Shown in pieces: positions 49,388-57,205 of a DNA stretch of 64,000 bases. The position numbers and the translations under genes are program-made. The notes beneath the pieces are model-generated. The model saw only the letters and a program-made list of their open reading frames with translations. It did no database searches and was not told the origin of the DNA. Numbering within the stretch: the stretch's first letter is position 1; each line of letters begins with the position of its first letter. Source of the stretch: JAEYXS01 sp943367715 (GTDB lineage Bacteria; Verrucomicrobiota; Verrucomicrobiia; Limisphaerales; JAEYXS01); assembly GCA_943367715.1 (NCBI GenBank), contig CALRJY020000001.1:186001-250000 (forward strand), given 5' to 3'.

Positions 49388-49873
49388 ATGAATCTTACGA
49401 ACTGTTTATCAGGAAAAAACTCCCGCTCGCAGCATAGCCAGCGGAGCAGGTCTTCAAAGCGGGGTTTCACCCTGCCAGAGGTGGTCATTTCGGTGGCCAT
49501 TTCCTCATTAGCCATCGGAGGTATCATGTATGGCTACATGATTTCGGCGAGACGCGCAGAATGGTCCGGCTATTCCTTGGCGGCCCATACGGCGGCGTTA
49601 CAAGTTTTAGAGCGTACCCGGGCGGCTAAATGGGATCCAACCCGTGACCCGGTGGTGGATATGATCACTTCGGCCAATTTCCCCATGGAGACGGTCCTGA
49701 TGGATATCCCGGTGACGGGCACCAATGCCGTTTACTGCACCAACCATGTTTCCATTTCCACGATCAGCACCAGCCCCCACATCAAGATGATCCGGGTGGA
49801 TTGCCTGTGGCCGTTCATGAATGGGCGCGTCTATACCAACACTGTAGTCACCTACCGTTCCCCGGGAGTTTGA
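49388..49873 (+). CDS. Type IV pilin-like protein (PilV/GspI-like)
   Basis: 161 residues. A basic leader ends in the prepilin peptidase site SKRG/FTLPEVVISVAISSLAIGG, with Gly at -1, Phe at +1 and Glu at +5. The hydrophobic helix is followed by a short globular part with two cysteines (NAVYCTNH, RVDCLWPF). It is the first gene of a four-gene rightward operon of pilin-like and secreted proteins; the next ATG comes one base after its TGA. A minor pseudopilin role in a type II secretion or type IV pilus-like machine is likely. Confidence 0.85.
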   Translation: MNLTNCLSGKNSRSQHSQRSRSSKRGFTLPEVVISVAISSLAIGGIMYGYMISARRAEWSGYSLAAHTAALQVLERTRAAKWDPTRDPVVDMITSANFPMETVLMDIPVTGTNAVYCTNHVSISTISTSPHIKMIRVDCLWPFMNGRVYTNTVVTYRSPGV

Positions 49874-49874
49874 T

Positions 49875-50504
49875 ATGAAAATCACCACTTCCCACCAGCC
49901 CTATTCCATCCGCGGACTGCGGGCGTTCACTTTGACGGAATTGATGATCTCGATGGCGTTGTTCGTCATCGTCAGCGGTGGCATCATCTATGCGCACATC
50001 AACGGGCTGCGCTTCTATGAGATCACCCGCGCCAAGCTGGGGGCCAGCGAATCCGCGCGGATCAGTCTGGGTTTGCTCACTTCGGAAGTGCGTGGCTGCC
50101 AAAAAGTTCTCGTCGGTACCGGCTCCAGCAGCTCCTTCACGCCGGCCACCTCAGGTAGCAATCAGCAGGGCAACGCCATTCAGGTTTATCGTCCGGACTG
50201 GCATGCCACCACCAATTCAAATTCCTGGGTCCGCTACTACCGGGACAGTGCGACCTCCTTCGTTTATCGCAAGCCCGGTCCCAGTGCGGGCGCGCAATTG
50301 ATCGCGGAGTACGTCACCAACGCCATCGTTTTCAAGGCCACGGACCATACCGGCACCACGGTGCTCACGGAACTGGACAACAATTCGATCGTCGATGTGA
50401 AGTTCCAGTTTTACCAATTGCGTTATCCCCGTGTTCGCATCGGGACCAACCAGTTTTTCGAGTTTTTCCAGATCACAACCCGGATCGCCCGTCGTTCCAT
50501 TTGA
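49875..50504 (+). CDS. Type IV pilin-like protein (PilW/GspJ-like), Ala at -1 of the cleavage site
   Basis: 209 residues. The cleavage region reads IRGLRA/FTLTELMISMALFVIVSGG, so the residue before Phe is Ala instead of the usual Gly. Ala is tolerated by some prepilin peptidases. The helix is followed by a Ser/Thr-rich beta domain ending in ITTRIARRS. It resembles PilW/GspJ in order and size. Its ATG lies one base after the previous stop, and the next gene starts after AAAGGAG. Confidence 0.83.
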   Translation: MKITTSHQPYSIRGLRAFTLTELMISMALFVIVSGGIIYAHINGLRFYEITRAKLGASESARISLGLLTSEVRGCQKVLVGTGSSSSFTPATSGSNQQGNAIQVYRPDWHATTNSNSWVRYYRDSATSFVYRKPGPSAGAQLIAEYVTNAIVFKATDHTGTTVLTELDNNSIVDVKFQFYQLRYPRVRIGTNQFFEFFQITTRIARRSI

Positions 50505-50516
50505 TAAAGGAGTCGT

Positions 50517-52550
50517 ATGAAAATATTACTGCAACTCGTGCGCAAAAACCGGGGCTTTGCCCTGCTGCTCGTGCTGGTGTTCACCAGCATCGGTCTGCTG
50601 CTGATGTCCGCCTCGATGAGCTACACCTCCAATTCCGCGCTGCTGAACGAGCGGAACAACCAGTATAATTCCACATTGCTGGCCGCTGAGGCCGCCACGG
50701 AGAAGGTGGTCGGCTCGATGATCACCGATTTCAAAACTTACGGGCAGACCGCCATCGGCAACAACATGAACACCTACAAAGCCATGGTGCCCACGACCTC
50801 GGAGAATGCGTTTTGGTCGGCATACCAGTTCAGTGATGCCCAGGGCAGCACCAATAAAACCTACGTCGCCGCCAATGGCAGTTCCTATTTCACCGCCGAT
50901 CTGGGCGCGACCTACAGCGGACTGGGAGGCACACGCATCCCCTACAAAGTCATCTCCAATGCCCGGATGGTAAATGGCCGTTTTAATCTCACCAATGCTG
51001 TCCAGCAGGAGATCGCGTTCACCACCATTCCCATCTTCCAGTACGCCATCTTTTATAATGAACTGCTGGAGTTCGTCAAAGCCGCCACCATGACCATCCG
51101 GGGCCGGGTGCATAGTAATGGTTCCATCTACCTCGGCAGTTCCAGTCCGCTGACATTCTATGAGGATGTCACCGCCGTGGGCGTGATCACCAGGCCTGGT
51201 TTGTGGAACGGCGTGGAAACGACCACCGCCAGCGGGGCCATCACTTTCAACCAGGATAGGACCACCAATGCCGCCGTTATGTCCCTGCCCATCGGGACCA
51301 ACAATACTTCTGAGGCGGTGCACAAGGTGATCGAGCGTCCGCCTGCTGGCGAAAGCCCGACTTCCGCGATGGGGCAGGAGCGCTACTATAACAAATCTGA
51401 GATCATCCTGCTGGTCACCAACGGCATAGTCAGCATGAGCATCAAGACGCCTTACGCTACCAGTTCGAACGCCATTCCCACCAATCATGTGCTCACCTTT
51501 CTGAGCACCAACAAGACCATGTATGACCAACGGGAGGACCGGACCCAACTGCTGACCGAGATCGACGTTGCCAAGTTGAAGCAGTGGATCTCCACCAATT
51601 CAGTGGTGGCCTCCACCTTGGGCACCACGCCTTCATTGCTTTACGTGGAGGACGCCCGGGGCGGAGTGGTCACCACTTTGTCGACCAATTATTCGACCAA
51701 TTATAATACCCAGAACAACTACGTTGCGCTCACCCTTCCTCTGGTGTCTGTGACCACGAACCTGGGCAATTGGACGCCCAGCAGCAGTGGGACCAGTGGG
51801 GTAAAGTTGAGCGATATCCCCAGCAATTCTTACACCAACCAGCTTACCACTGGCACGGCCGGGCAAAGCAGTGCGCGTTACCGGTATAGAACCCGGACCT
51901 ACACCTACGGCACTAGGATCACCAACGTAAACAGCACCACGGTGGATCATGGAAATGGTGCGGTACGCTTGATCAACGGCAAAGAACTTCCGATCAACGG
52001 CCTGACGGTCTCCACTCCTAACGGCCTGTATGTGAAAGGCCATTACAATTGCCCTACGGATGCTCATTTGGGAGGCACCAATACGAGCAATACCAAACCC
52101 GCCTCCATCGTCGCGGATGCGGTGACCATTCTTTCGTCCGAGTGGAACGACAATGAGAGCACTGCTTCCTACACCGAGCGGGAGCCGGTGGACACGACCA
52201 TCAACTCTGCCATCATCAGCGGGAATGTGCCTGCTGGCGGGGCTCACGGTGATGATCCGGCCAGCGGCGGAGCGCATAATCTGGTCCGCTACCTGGAAGC
52301 CTGGTCTGGCCAGACCTCCACTATCAACGGATCGTTGGTGTGCCTCTATCAAAGCACCAAGGCGAACGCCCCCTTTGTCACCACGGGATTGGATGATTCC
52401 TATTATTCCGCTCCCACGCGCAACTGGTCCTTTGACCGGAATTTCTTGGACCCGAACAAGCTGCCTCCCGGCACCCCGGCTGTCCGTGTGTTGGAACGGT
52501 TGAAATGGACCAACCCGCCCGCTGGTGTCACCACTTACGCTGGCTACTGA
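50517..52550 (+). CDS. Large PilX-like pilus-assembly protein
   Basis: 677 residues. The N-terminus KNRGFALLLVLVFTSIGLLLM has the short basic leader and helix of PilX/GspK-like minor pilins. The Gly-Phe junction is present but the usual Glu at +5 is not. The remaining 640 residues are Asn/Thr/Ser-rich and repeat-like, suggesting a beta-rich surface domain (TTLSTNYSTNYNTQNNYV). Much larger than ordinary PilX, it may be a tip or adhesin subunit. A good Shine-Dalgarno (AAAGGAG, 50506-50512) fixes the start. Confidence 0.8.
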   Translation: MKILLQLVRKNRGFALLLVLVFTSIGLLLMSASMSYTSNSALLNERNNQYNSTLLAAEAATEKVVGSMITDFKTYGQTAIGNNMNTYKAMVPTTSENAFWSAYQFSDAQGSTNKTYVAANGSSYFTADLGATYSGLGGTRIPYKVISNARMVNGRFNLTNAVQQEIAFTTIPIFQYAIFYNELLEFVKAATMTIRGRVHSNGSIYLGSSSPLTFYEDVTAVGVITRPGLWNGVETTTASGAITFNQDRTTNAAVMSLPIGTNNTSEAVHKVIERPPAGESPTSAMGQERYYNKSEIILLVTNGIVSMSIKTPYATSSNAIPTNHVLTFLSTNKTMYDQREDRTQLLTEIDVAKLKQWISTNSVVASTLGTTPSLLYVEDARGGVVTTLSTNYSTNYNTQNNYVALTLPLVSVTTNLGNWTPSSSGTSGVKLSDIPSNSYTNQLTTGTAGQSSARYRYRTRTYTYGTRITNVNSTTVDHGNGAVRLINGKELPINGLTVSTPNGLYVKGHYNCPTDAHLGGTNTSNTKPASIVADAVTILSSEWNDNESTASYTEREPVDTTINSAIISGNVPAGGAHGDDPASGGAHNLVRYLEAWSGQTSTINGSLVCLYQSTKANAPFVTTGLDDSYYSAPTRNWSFDRNFLDPNKLPPGTPAVRVLERLKWTNPPAGVTTYAGY

Positions 52551-52554
52551 TCGT

Positions 52555-53235
52555 ATGAACATGAGAACTTTATTTATCGTCCTGGCCCTTGCTGGGTTGA
52601 CGCTGCCTTCCGGGTTGCGTGGACAGGAGTCACCTGCGGCAGCCAAGCCATCCGAATCGGGTGACGAAGAAAAGGTGTCTTCGCCCACTGTTCCTGCGGC
52701 CAAACCATTGCCTCCTTTTTCGATCAGTGCGGGGAAGGTTTATGCCGGTGATACCTTTTACTCCAGCCTGATCAAGATCGATACGGGTAAAGAGTGGGTC
52801 GCTTTCAGCGTGCCTGCACAATACCGGTACCAAGCGGCGGAGAGCGGCCGGGAGATTGTTGTTTATCTGGATCAAAGCCGCCAGAGCTGGGCCAAGTTCC
52901 AATTTCATGCCAGCAGTTTTCCTGAATTCACTTACGATGCTGTTCGCCCGCTGGTAGATGACAGCTTCGGTGACGCTTCGCCGTTGATGGCCACCACTTA
53001 CGCTGGCGGTCGGACCATTTTATCATTCACCGCAGAAGCCGGTACGGCCAATAATCCCAAACAGGTGCGGGTTCACGCGGTACCCTGCCAGGCGGGCACC
53101 TTGACCGTCACCACGGTGGTTTATCAAAAAGAGGCAAAAGTGCCTTTCTTCAAAGTGAAGCAGATGGTGGATTCGCTGCAGTTCGCCAAGTCGGAGAAAG
53201 AGTTGAAAAGCACGACCCCTTCAACGGAAGACTGA
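52555..53235 (+). CDS. Secreted hypothetical protein of the pilin-like operon
   Basis: 226 residues, not recognised. The signal peptide MNMRTLFIVLALAGLTLPSGLRG is followed by a Pro/Ala/Ser-rich linker and a beta-rich domain (SISAGKVYAGDTFYSSLIKI, KEWVAFSVPAQYRYQ, RVHAVPCQAGTLTVTTVVYQK). It starts 5 bases after the PilX-like stop, so it is co-transcribed and probably works with the pilus-like structure, for example as a periplasmic or surface accessory. The gene ends 21 bases before the convergent lpxB. Confidence 0.75.
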   Translation: MNMRTLFIVLALAGLTLPSGLRGQESPAAAKPSESGDEEKVSSPTVPAAKPLPPFSISAGKVYAGDTFYSSLIKIDTGKEWVAFSVPAQYRYQAAESGREIVVYLDQSRQSWAKFQFHASSFPEFTYDAVRPLVDDSFGDASPLMATTYAGGRTILSFTAEAGTANNPKQVRVHAVPCQAGTLTVTTVVYQKEAKVPFFKVKQMVDSLQFAKSEKELKSTTPSTED

Positions 53236-53256
53236 GGGCTCGGCGGGCACTGAGAA

Positions 53257-54426
53257 CTACGTCAGCGCGGTTACCGCTTGTGCCGCCCGATGAGTTGCGC
53301 CACCGGAGCCGAAGGTAGCCAGCACCGGTTGCAACTCTTGCACGACTTTTCTCCGTGCTTCGGGATTCTTCAACCAGTGCAAGGATGCTTGGGCCAGGTT
53401 TTCCACCGTGGCCGCCTGCTGGATGAACTCGGGGAATATCCCGCGTCCAGAAATCAGGTTCACCAGCGCGATGTAGTTCACCGTCACGATCTGTTTTCCG
53501 ATCCAATACTCCGGCGTCGATACTTTGTAGAGCACCACTGTCGGGACTTCCATGTAGGCACATTCCGTGGTGACCGTGCCGGAGGACGCGATGGCCATGG
53601 TGGCTTCGCACAGTGCTTCGGACAGACCACCGATCTGTACTTTGATGGAAGAATCCGTGATCATGGGGCGCGCCAGTTCCGCCAGATTTTCGTTCGGCAG
53701 GATGATGCGGAACTCGGCGGGCACCTGGGTGCGGATCTGCGCGGCCGCGGCCAGCATCACTTCCAGATGACGCGAAACTTCCTTGCGCCGGCTGCCCGGC
53801 AGGAGCAGAACCACCGGCTTGCGGTCAGCTGAATCCAGCAGCAGTCGTTTCTCCCGGAACATCTTGAGCCGGTCCACCAAGGGGTGCCCCACATACTCCA
53901 CGCGCAGACGTGGCGTCTTCTGCGCATACCATTCTTTTTCGAAAGGCACGATGCTCAGCAGGAGGTCCAAATCCTCTTCCAGTTGCAAAGCGCGACCCGG
54001 ACGCGAGGCCCACACCTGAGGGGAGACGAATTGCACAAACTTCGGCCGCCAGTTCGTAAACGGACCCTGTTGGGCTCGTGCCCGTTCTTTCAGCGCATGG
54101 GCGAGCCGCCGGTTGAAGCCTGAGAAATCCACACCGATAAAAACATCCGGCAACCGGTCTTCCGCTACTTTGACCAACTGGTTAAAGAGGCGTTGAAATT
54201 CGAGATACTTTTTGAAGACATCGAAGAAACCGAAAACGGCGTGCTGCGTCAGGTCAAAGGAAAGTTCCACCCCCGCCTCGGCCATCTTGCTGCCACCGGC
54301 ACCGAAGAACTTGGGCGGGAAGGGCGCTTGCGCGAATTGCGGTTGCTTTTTGAGGGCGCGGACGAGCTCAGCCGCCAGCGTATCACCGCTGGTCTCACCG
54401 GCCACGATCATGAAGCGCTTGCTCAT
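53257..54426 (-). CDS. lpxB: Lipid-A-disaccharide synthase
   Basis: 389 residues, usual length for this GT19 enzyme. MIVAGETSGDTLAAELVRAL is the N-terminal signature. KFFGAGGSKMAEAG, VFIGVDFSGFNRRLA, FVSPQVWASRPGR and VLLLPGSRRKEVSRHL follow in the family order, then ASSGTVTTECAYMEVPTVVLYKVS. It joins UDP-diacylglucosamine and lipid X, so the organism makes lipid A. Its start overlaps the upstream oxidoreductase stop by 4 bases. Confidence 0.93.
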   Translation of the reverse strand: MSKRFMIVAGETSGDTLAAELVRALKKQPQFAQAPFPPKFFGAGGSKMAEAGVELSFDLTQHAVFGFFDVFKKYLEFQRLFNQLVKVAEDRLPDVFIGVDFSGFNRRLAHALKERARAQQGPFTNWRPKFVQFVSPQVWASRPGRALQLEEDLDLLLSIVPFEKEWYAQKTPRLRVEYVGHPLVDRLKMFREKRLLLDSADRKPVVLLLPGSRRKEVSRHLEVMLAAAAQIRTQVPAEFRIILPNENLAELARPMITDSSIKVQIGGLSEALCEATMAIASSGTVTTECAYMEVPTVVLYKVSTPEYWIGKQIVTVNYIALVNLISGRGIFPEFIQQAATVENLAQASLHWLKNPEARRKVVQELQPVLATFGSGGATHRAAQAVTALT

Positions 54427-55481
54427 GCACCCGGGATACGTGCCCCGGCGCGGGTGATCATCTCAGTGATCTCCAGGGCCAGATCCAGCGCTTGCTTGGC
54501 GGAGGCACCGCTCACGCGTGGCTGCTGCTTCTCGCGGACGCAAGCGACGAAATGTTGCAGTTCCAGTTTGAGCGGCTCGTCCTTGGTGATCGGCACCGGT
54601 TCGCGCACGATCTTTTTCCCGGCGAATTCGCTCACGATGGTGGAGTCATTGGCGCTGAGCAATTTCTTGAGCAGCGAAGACTCCTGTTCGTCCGAGCGGG
54701 CCAGTCGATAAATGAAGCCCTGCTGCGCACGGTAATCGAGCGAGATGTAACTGGTCTGCGCGCCACCGCTGAAGACGCGGATCTTGCGCATGCGTTCAGG
54801 ACTGATACGGCTGGCCGTGAGATTCGCCACACAACCGTTCTCGAAACGTAACCGCACATTCGCGATATCCTCCGTGGTGCTGAGCACCGGGATGCCCACC
54901 GCATCCACACTCACCACCGGCGAGTTCACAAACGCGAGCACCACATCCAGATCGTGGATCATCAGGTCCAGCACCACGCCGATGTCGATACTGCGGGCCG
55001 GGTAGGGGGACAGGCGATGGGCTTCGATGAATTTCGGCTGCGTGGCGGCTTTTTGCAGATAATCGAACACCGGGTTGAAGCGTTCCACGTGGCCGACTTG
55101 CAGGATCAACTTGTTTTGGCGCGCCAGATGCACCAGTTCTGCTGCCTGGTCGGCGCGTTCAGTCATCGGTTTTTCCACCAGCACATGCTTGCCTTGGGCG
55201 AGCAGGTCTCGGGCGATGGCATGATGCGTGATGGTCGGCGTGACCACACTGAAGGCTTCCGCAGCGGCGGCCAGCTCAGGGATGGTCGAGAAGACCTTTA
55301 CACCGAGCTTTTCCGAGACGCGCTGGGCATTCTCCGCGAAAGAGTCATAGATGCCCACGAATTCACATTGGCCGGCGGCGGCCAGTTCGGCGTAAAGACG
55401 CGCGTGTTCTTTGCCCAGCGAGCCGGTGCCGATGACGCCGACACGGATGCGCTGGGTTGATTTTGCTTTGCCCGGTTCCAT
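54423..55481 (-). CDS. Gfo/Idh/MocA-family oxidoreductase next to lpxB
   Basis: 352 residues. The Rossmann start is IRVGVIGTGSLGKEHARLYA. The catalytic-region Lys is in GKHVLVEKPMTERADQA and the conserved RLSPYPARSIDIGVVLDLMIHDLDVVLAF block includes the active-site His and Asp. The 4-base overlap with lpxB suggests action on a lipid A precursor. GnnA-type UDP-GlcNAc 3-dehydrogenases belong to this family, but no GnnB aminotransferase is present here. The start at 55481 (MEPGKAKSTQ) is preferred over 55508. Confidence 0.85.
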   Translation of the reverse strand: MEPGKAKSTQRIRVGVIGTGSLGKEHARLYAELAAAGQCEFVGIYDSFAENAQRVSEKLGVKVFSTIPELAAAAEAFSVVTPTITHHAIARDLLAQGKHVLVEKPMTERADQAAELVHLARQNKLILQVGHVERFNPVFDYLQKAATQPKFIEAHRLSPYPARSIDIGVVLDLMIHDLDVVLAFVNSPVVSVDAVGIPVLSTTEDIANVRLRFENGCVANLTASRISPERMRKIRVFSGGAQTSYISLDYRAQQGFIYRLARSDEQESSLLKKLLSANDSTIVSEFAGKKIVREPVPITKDEPLKLELQHFVACVREKQQPRVSGASAKQALDLALEITEMITRAGARIPGA

Positions 55482-55571
55482 GCGCGCAGTCTGCCTGCGA
55501 TGACCCACCCTGACACGCGAAAAATTTGAGCCTTGTCCGCTCCGGTGAAGCCCCTACATTTCGCGCATCGA

Positions 55572-56216
55572 ATGACGGTCTATCTGGTAACGGCCATTGT
55601 GGCATATTTTCTGGGCTCGATCCCCACCGGCTATCTGGTGGCGAAGGCCAAAGGCGTCGATATCCGTTCCGTGGGGAGCGGCAATATCGGGGCCACCAAT
55701 GTCTTTCGCATTTTGGGCAAGGGACCAGGAACCTTTGTGTTACTGGTGGATGCGCTGAAAGGCTTTTTGGCCTGTGGGTTGGTGGTACGGCTGGCCTGGC
55801 AAACCTTTGGCCAACCGGGACCAGGCGATGACGTGACCCGCTTGCACCTGTCTATCCTCGCGGGCATCTGCGCCGTGCTCGGCCATAACTACACGTGCTG
55901 GCTGAATTTCAAGGGTGGTAAGGGGATCGCCACTTCCGCAGGTGTGTTGATCGCCTTGGTGCCGTATGCTTTCCTCGTCACTCTGGCGACCTGGCTCGTG
56001 GTGTTCGCGGCGAGCCGTTATGTGTCACTCGCTTCCATTGTCGCGGCGGCGGTGCTCCCGTTTGCTACCTGGCGACTGCACGGGCGCACGGAATTGATCG
56101 CCATCACCACCTTGATGTCCGCGCTTGCCATCTATAAGCATCGCGCCAATATCCAGCGCTTGCGCGCGGGCACGGAAAACCGTATCGGTGGCAGCAAGAC
56201 CAAACCTCCGGCATGA
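55572..56216 (+). CDS. plsY: Acyl-phosphate:glycerol-3-phosphate acyltransferase
   Basis: 214 residues with five or more membrane helices. The three conserved loops are visible: GSIPTGYLVAKAKGVDIRS plus SGNIGATNVFR, LGHNYTCWLNFKGGKGIAT, and a final KHRANIQRL. It makes lysophosphatidic acid in phospholipid synthesis at the inner membrane. Its stop overlaps the gpsA start by 4 bases. The start at 55572 begins the first membrane helix; 55533 is in frame. Confidence 0.92.
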   Translation: MTVYLVTAIVAYFLGSIPTGYLVAKAKGVDIRSVGSGNIGATNVFRILGKGPGTFVLLVDALKGFLACGLVVRLAWQTFGQPGPGDDVTRLHLSILAGICAVLGHNYTCWLNFKGGKGIATSAGVLIALVPYAFLVTLATWLVVFAASRYVSLASIVAAAVLPFATWRLHGRTELIAITTLMSALAIYKHRANIQRLRAGTENRIGGSKTKPPA

Positions 56217-57193
56217 AGATCACTGTATTAGGCGCGGGTGCCTGGGGCACCGCTTTAGCCCGTCTCCTCCATCAGGCAGAGGCGGATGTGACGCTCTGGG
56301 GCCATAACCCCCAGCATCTGCAGGACCTCAAGAAGACGCACATCAATTCCCGCTACCTGCCAGACGTGCGCCTGCCTGCTACATTAAAACTGGAGACGGA
56401 TCTGGCCAAGGCCGTCAAAGGCCGCGACTGCCTTGTGGTCGCGCTACCCTCCAAAGCCTTCCGCACGGTGACCAAACGGTTGAGTGAGTACAACAAGCTT
56501 GTGGTCAGCGTGACCAAGGGCATCGAGTATGACTCGGGCCTGACCATGTGCGGCATCTTGCACCAGACGATGCCCAAGGCGGTCCATGCGACACTTTCCG
56601 GACCTTCCATTGCGCATGAAGTGGCGCGCAATATTCCATCCGCAGTGGTGGTGGCCAGTCCCGATGAGAAGGCTGCCGAAACCGTCCAACAGCTTTTTCA
56701 TCGTCCTTATTTCCGCGTCTATCGCAGCACGGATTTGCTCGGTGTGGAGTTGGGCGGAGCTTTGAAGAACGTCATCGCCATCGCCGCTGGTGTTTGCGAT
56801 GGCCTCGGCTTTGGGGACAATTCCAAGGCCGCCTTGATCACCCGTTCCATCGTGGAGATACGCCGCCTGGGGGTCGCTTGCGGAGCGCTGGCAGAAACGT
56901 TCAATGGCTTGAGCGGTCTGGGAGATCTCACGGTGACGTGCTTCTCGAAGCACAGCCGCAATCGCACTTTTGGCGAACGTCTGGGCAAAGGAGAAGAGAT
57001 TTCCCAAGTCCTGTTCACCGGCGTGCATGTAGCTGAGGGGTACCCTACCGCCTGTTCGGCGCACCAGCTCGCGCAAAAGAAGTCCGTGGAAGCACCGCTC
57101 ATCAACGAGATCTATTCGATGCTCTACGAGGGCAAGAATCCGGGTAAAGCCGTGCATGACCTGCTCTCGCGGGATTACAAAGCCGAGGATTGA
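56213..57193 (+). CDS. gpsA: Glycerol-3-phosphate dehydrogenase [NAD(P)+]
   Basis: 326 residues. The N-terminal NAD site is ITVLGAGAWGTALARLLHQ. The substrate and catalytic region is LGVELGGALKNVIAIAAGVCDGLGFGDN with the active Lys, and GLSGLGDLTVTCFSKHSRNRTFG is the family block. It supplies glycerol-3-phosphate to PlsY, to which it is translationally coupled. Confidence 0.95.
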   Translation: MKITVLGAGAWGTALARLLHQAEADVTLWGHNPQHLQDLKKTHINSRYLPDVRLPATLKLETDLAKAVKGRDCLVVALPSKAFRTVTKRLSEYNKLVVSVTKGIEYDSGLTMCGILHQTMPKAVHATLSGPSIAHEVARNIPSAVVVASPDEKAAETVQQLFHRPYFRVYRSTDLLGVELGGALKNVIAIAAGVCDGLGFGDNSKAALITRSIVEIRRLGVACGALAETFNGLSGLGDLTVTCFSKHSRNRTFGERLGKGEEISQVLFTGVHVAEGYPTACSAHQLAQKKSVEAPLINEIYSMLYEGKNPGKAVHDLLSRDYKAED

Positions 57194-57205
57194 GCGCCGG
57201 CCGGA

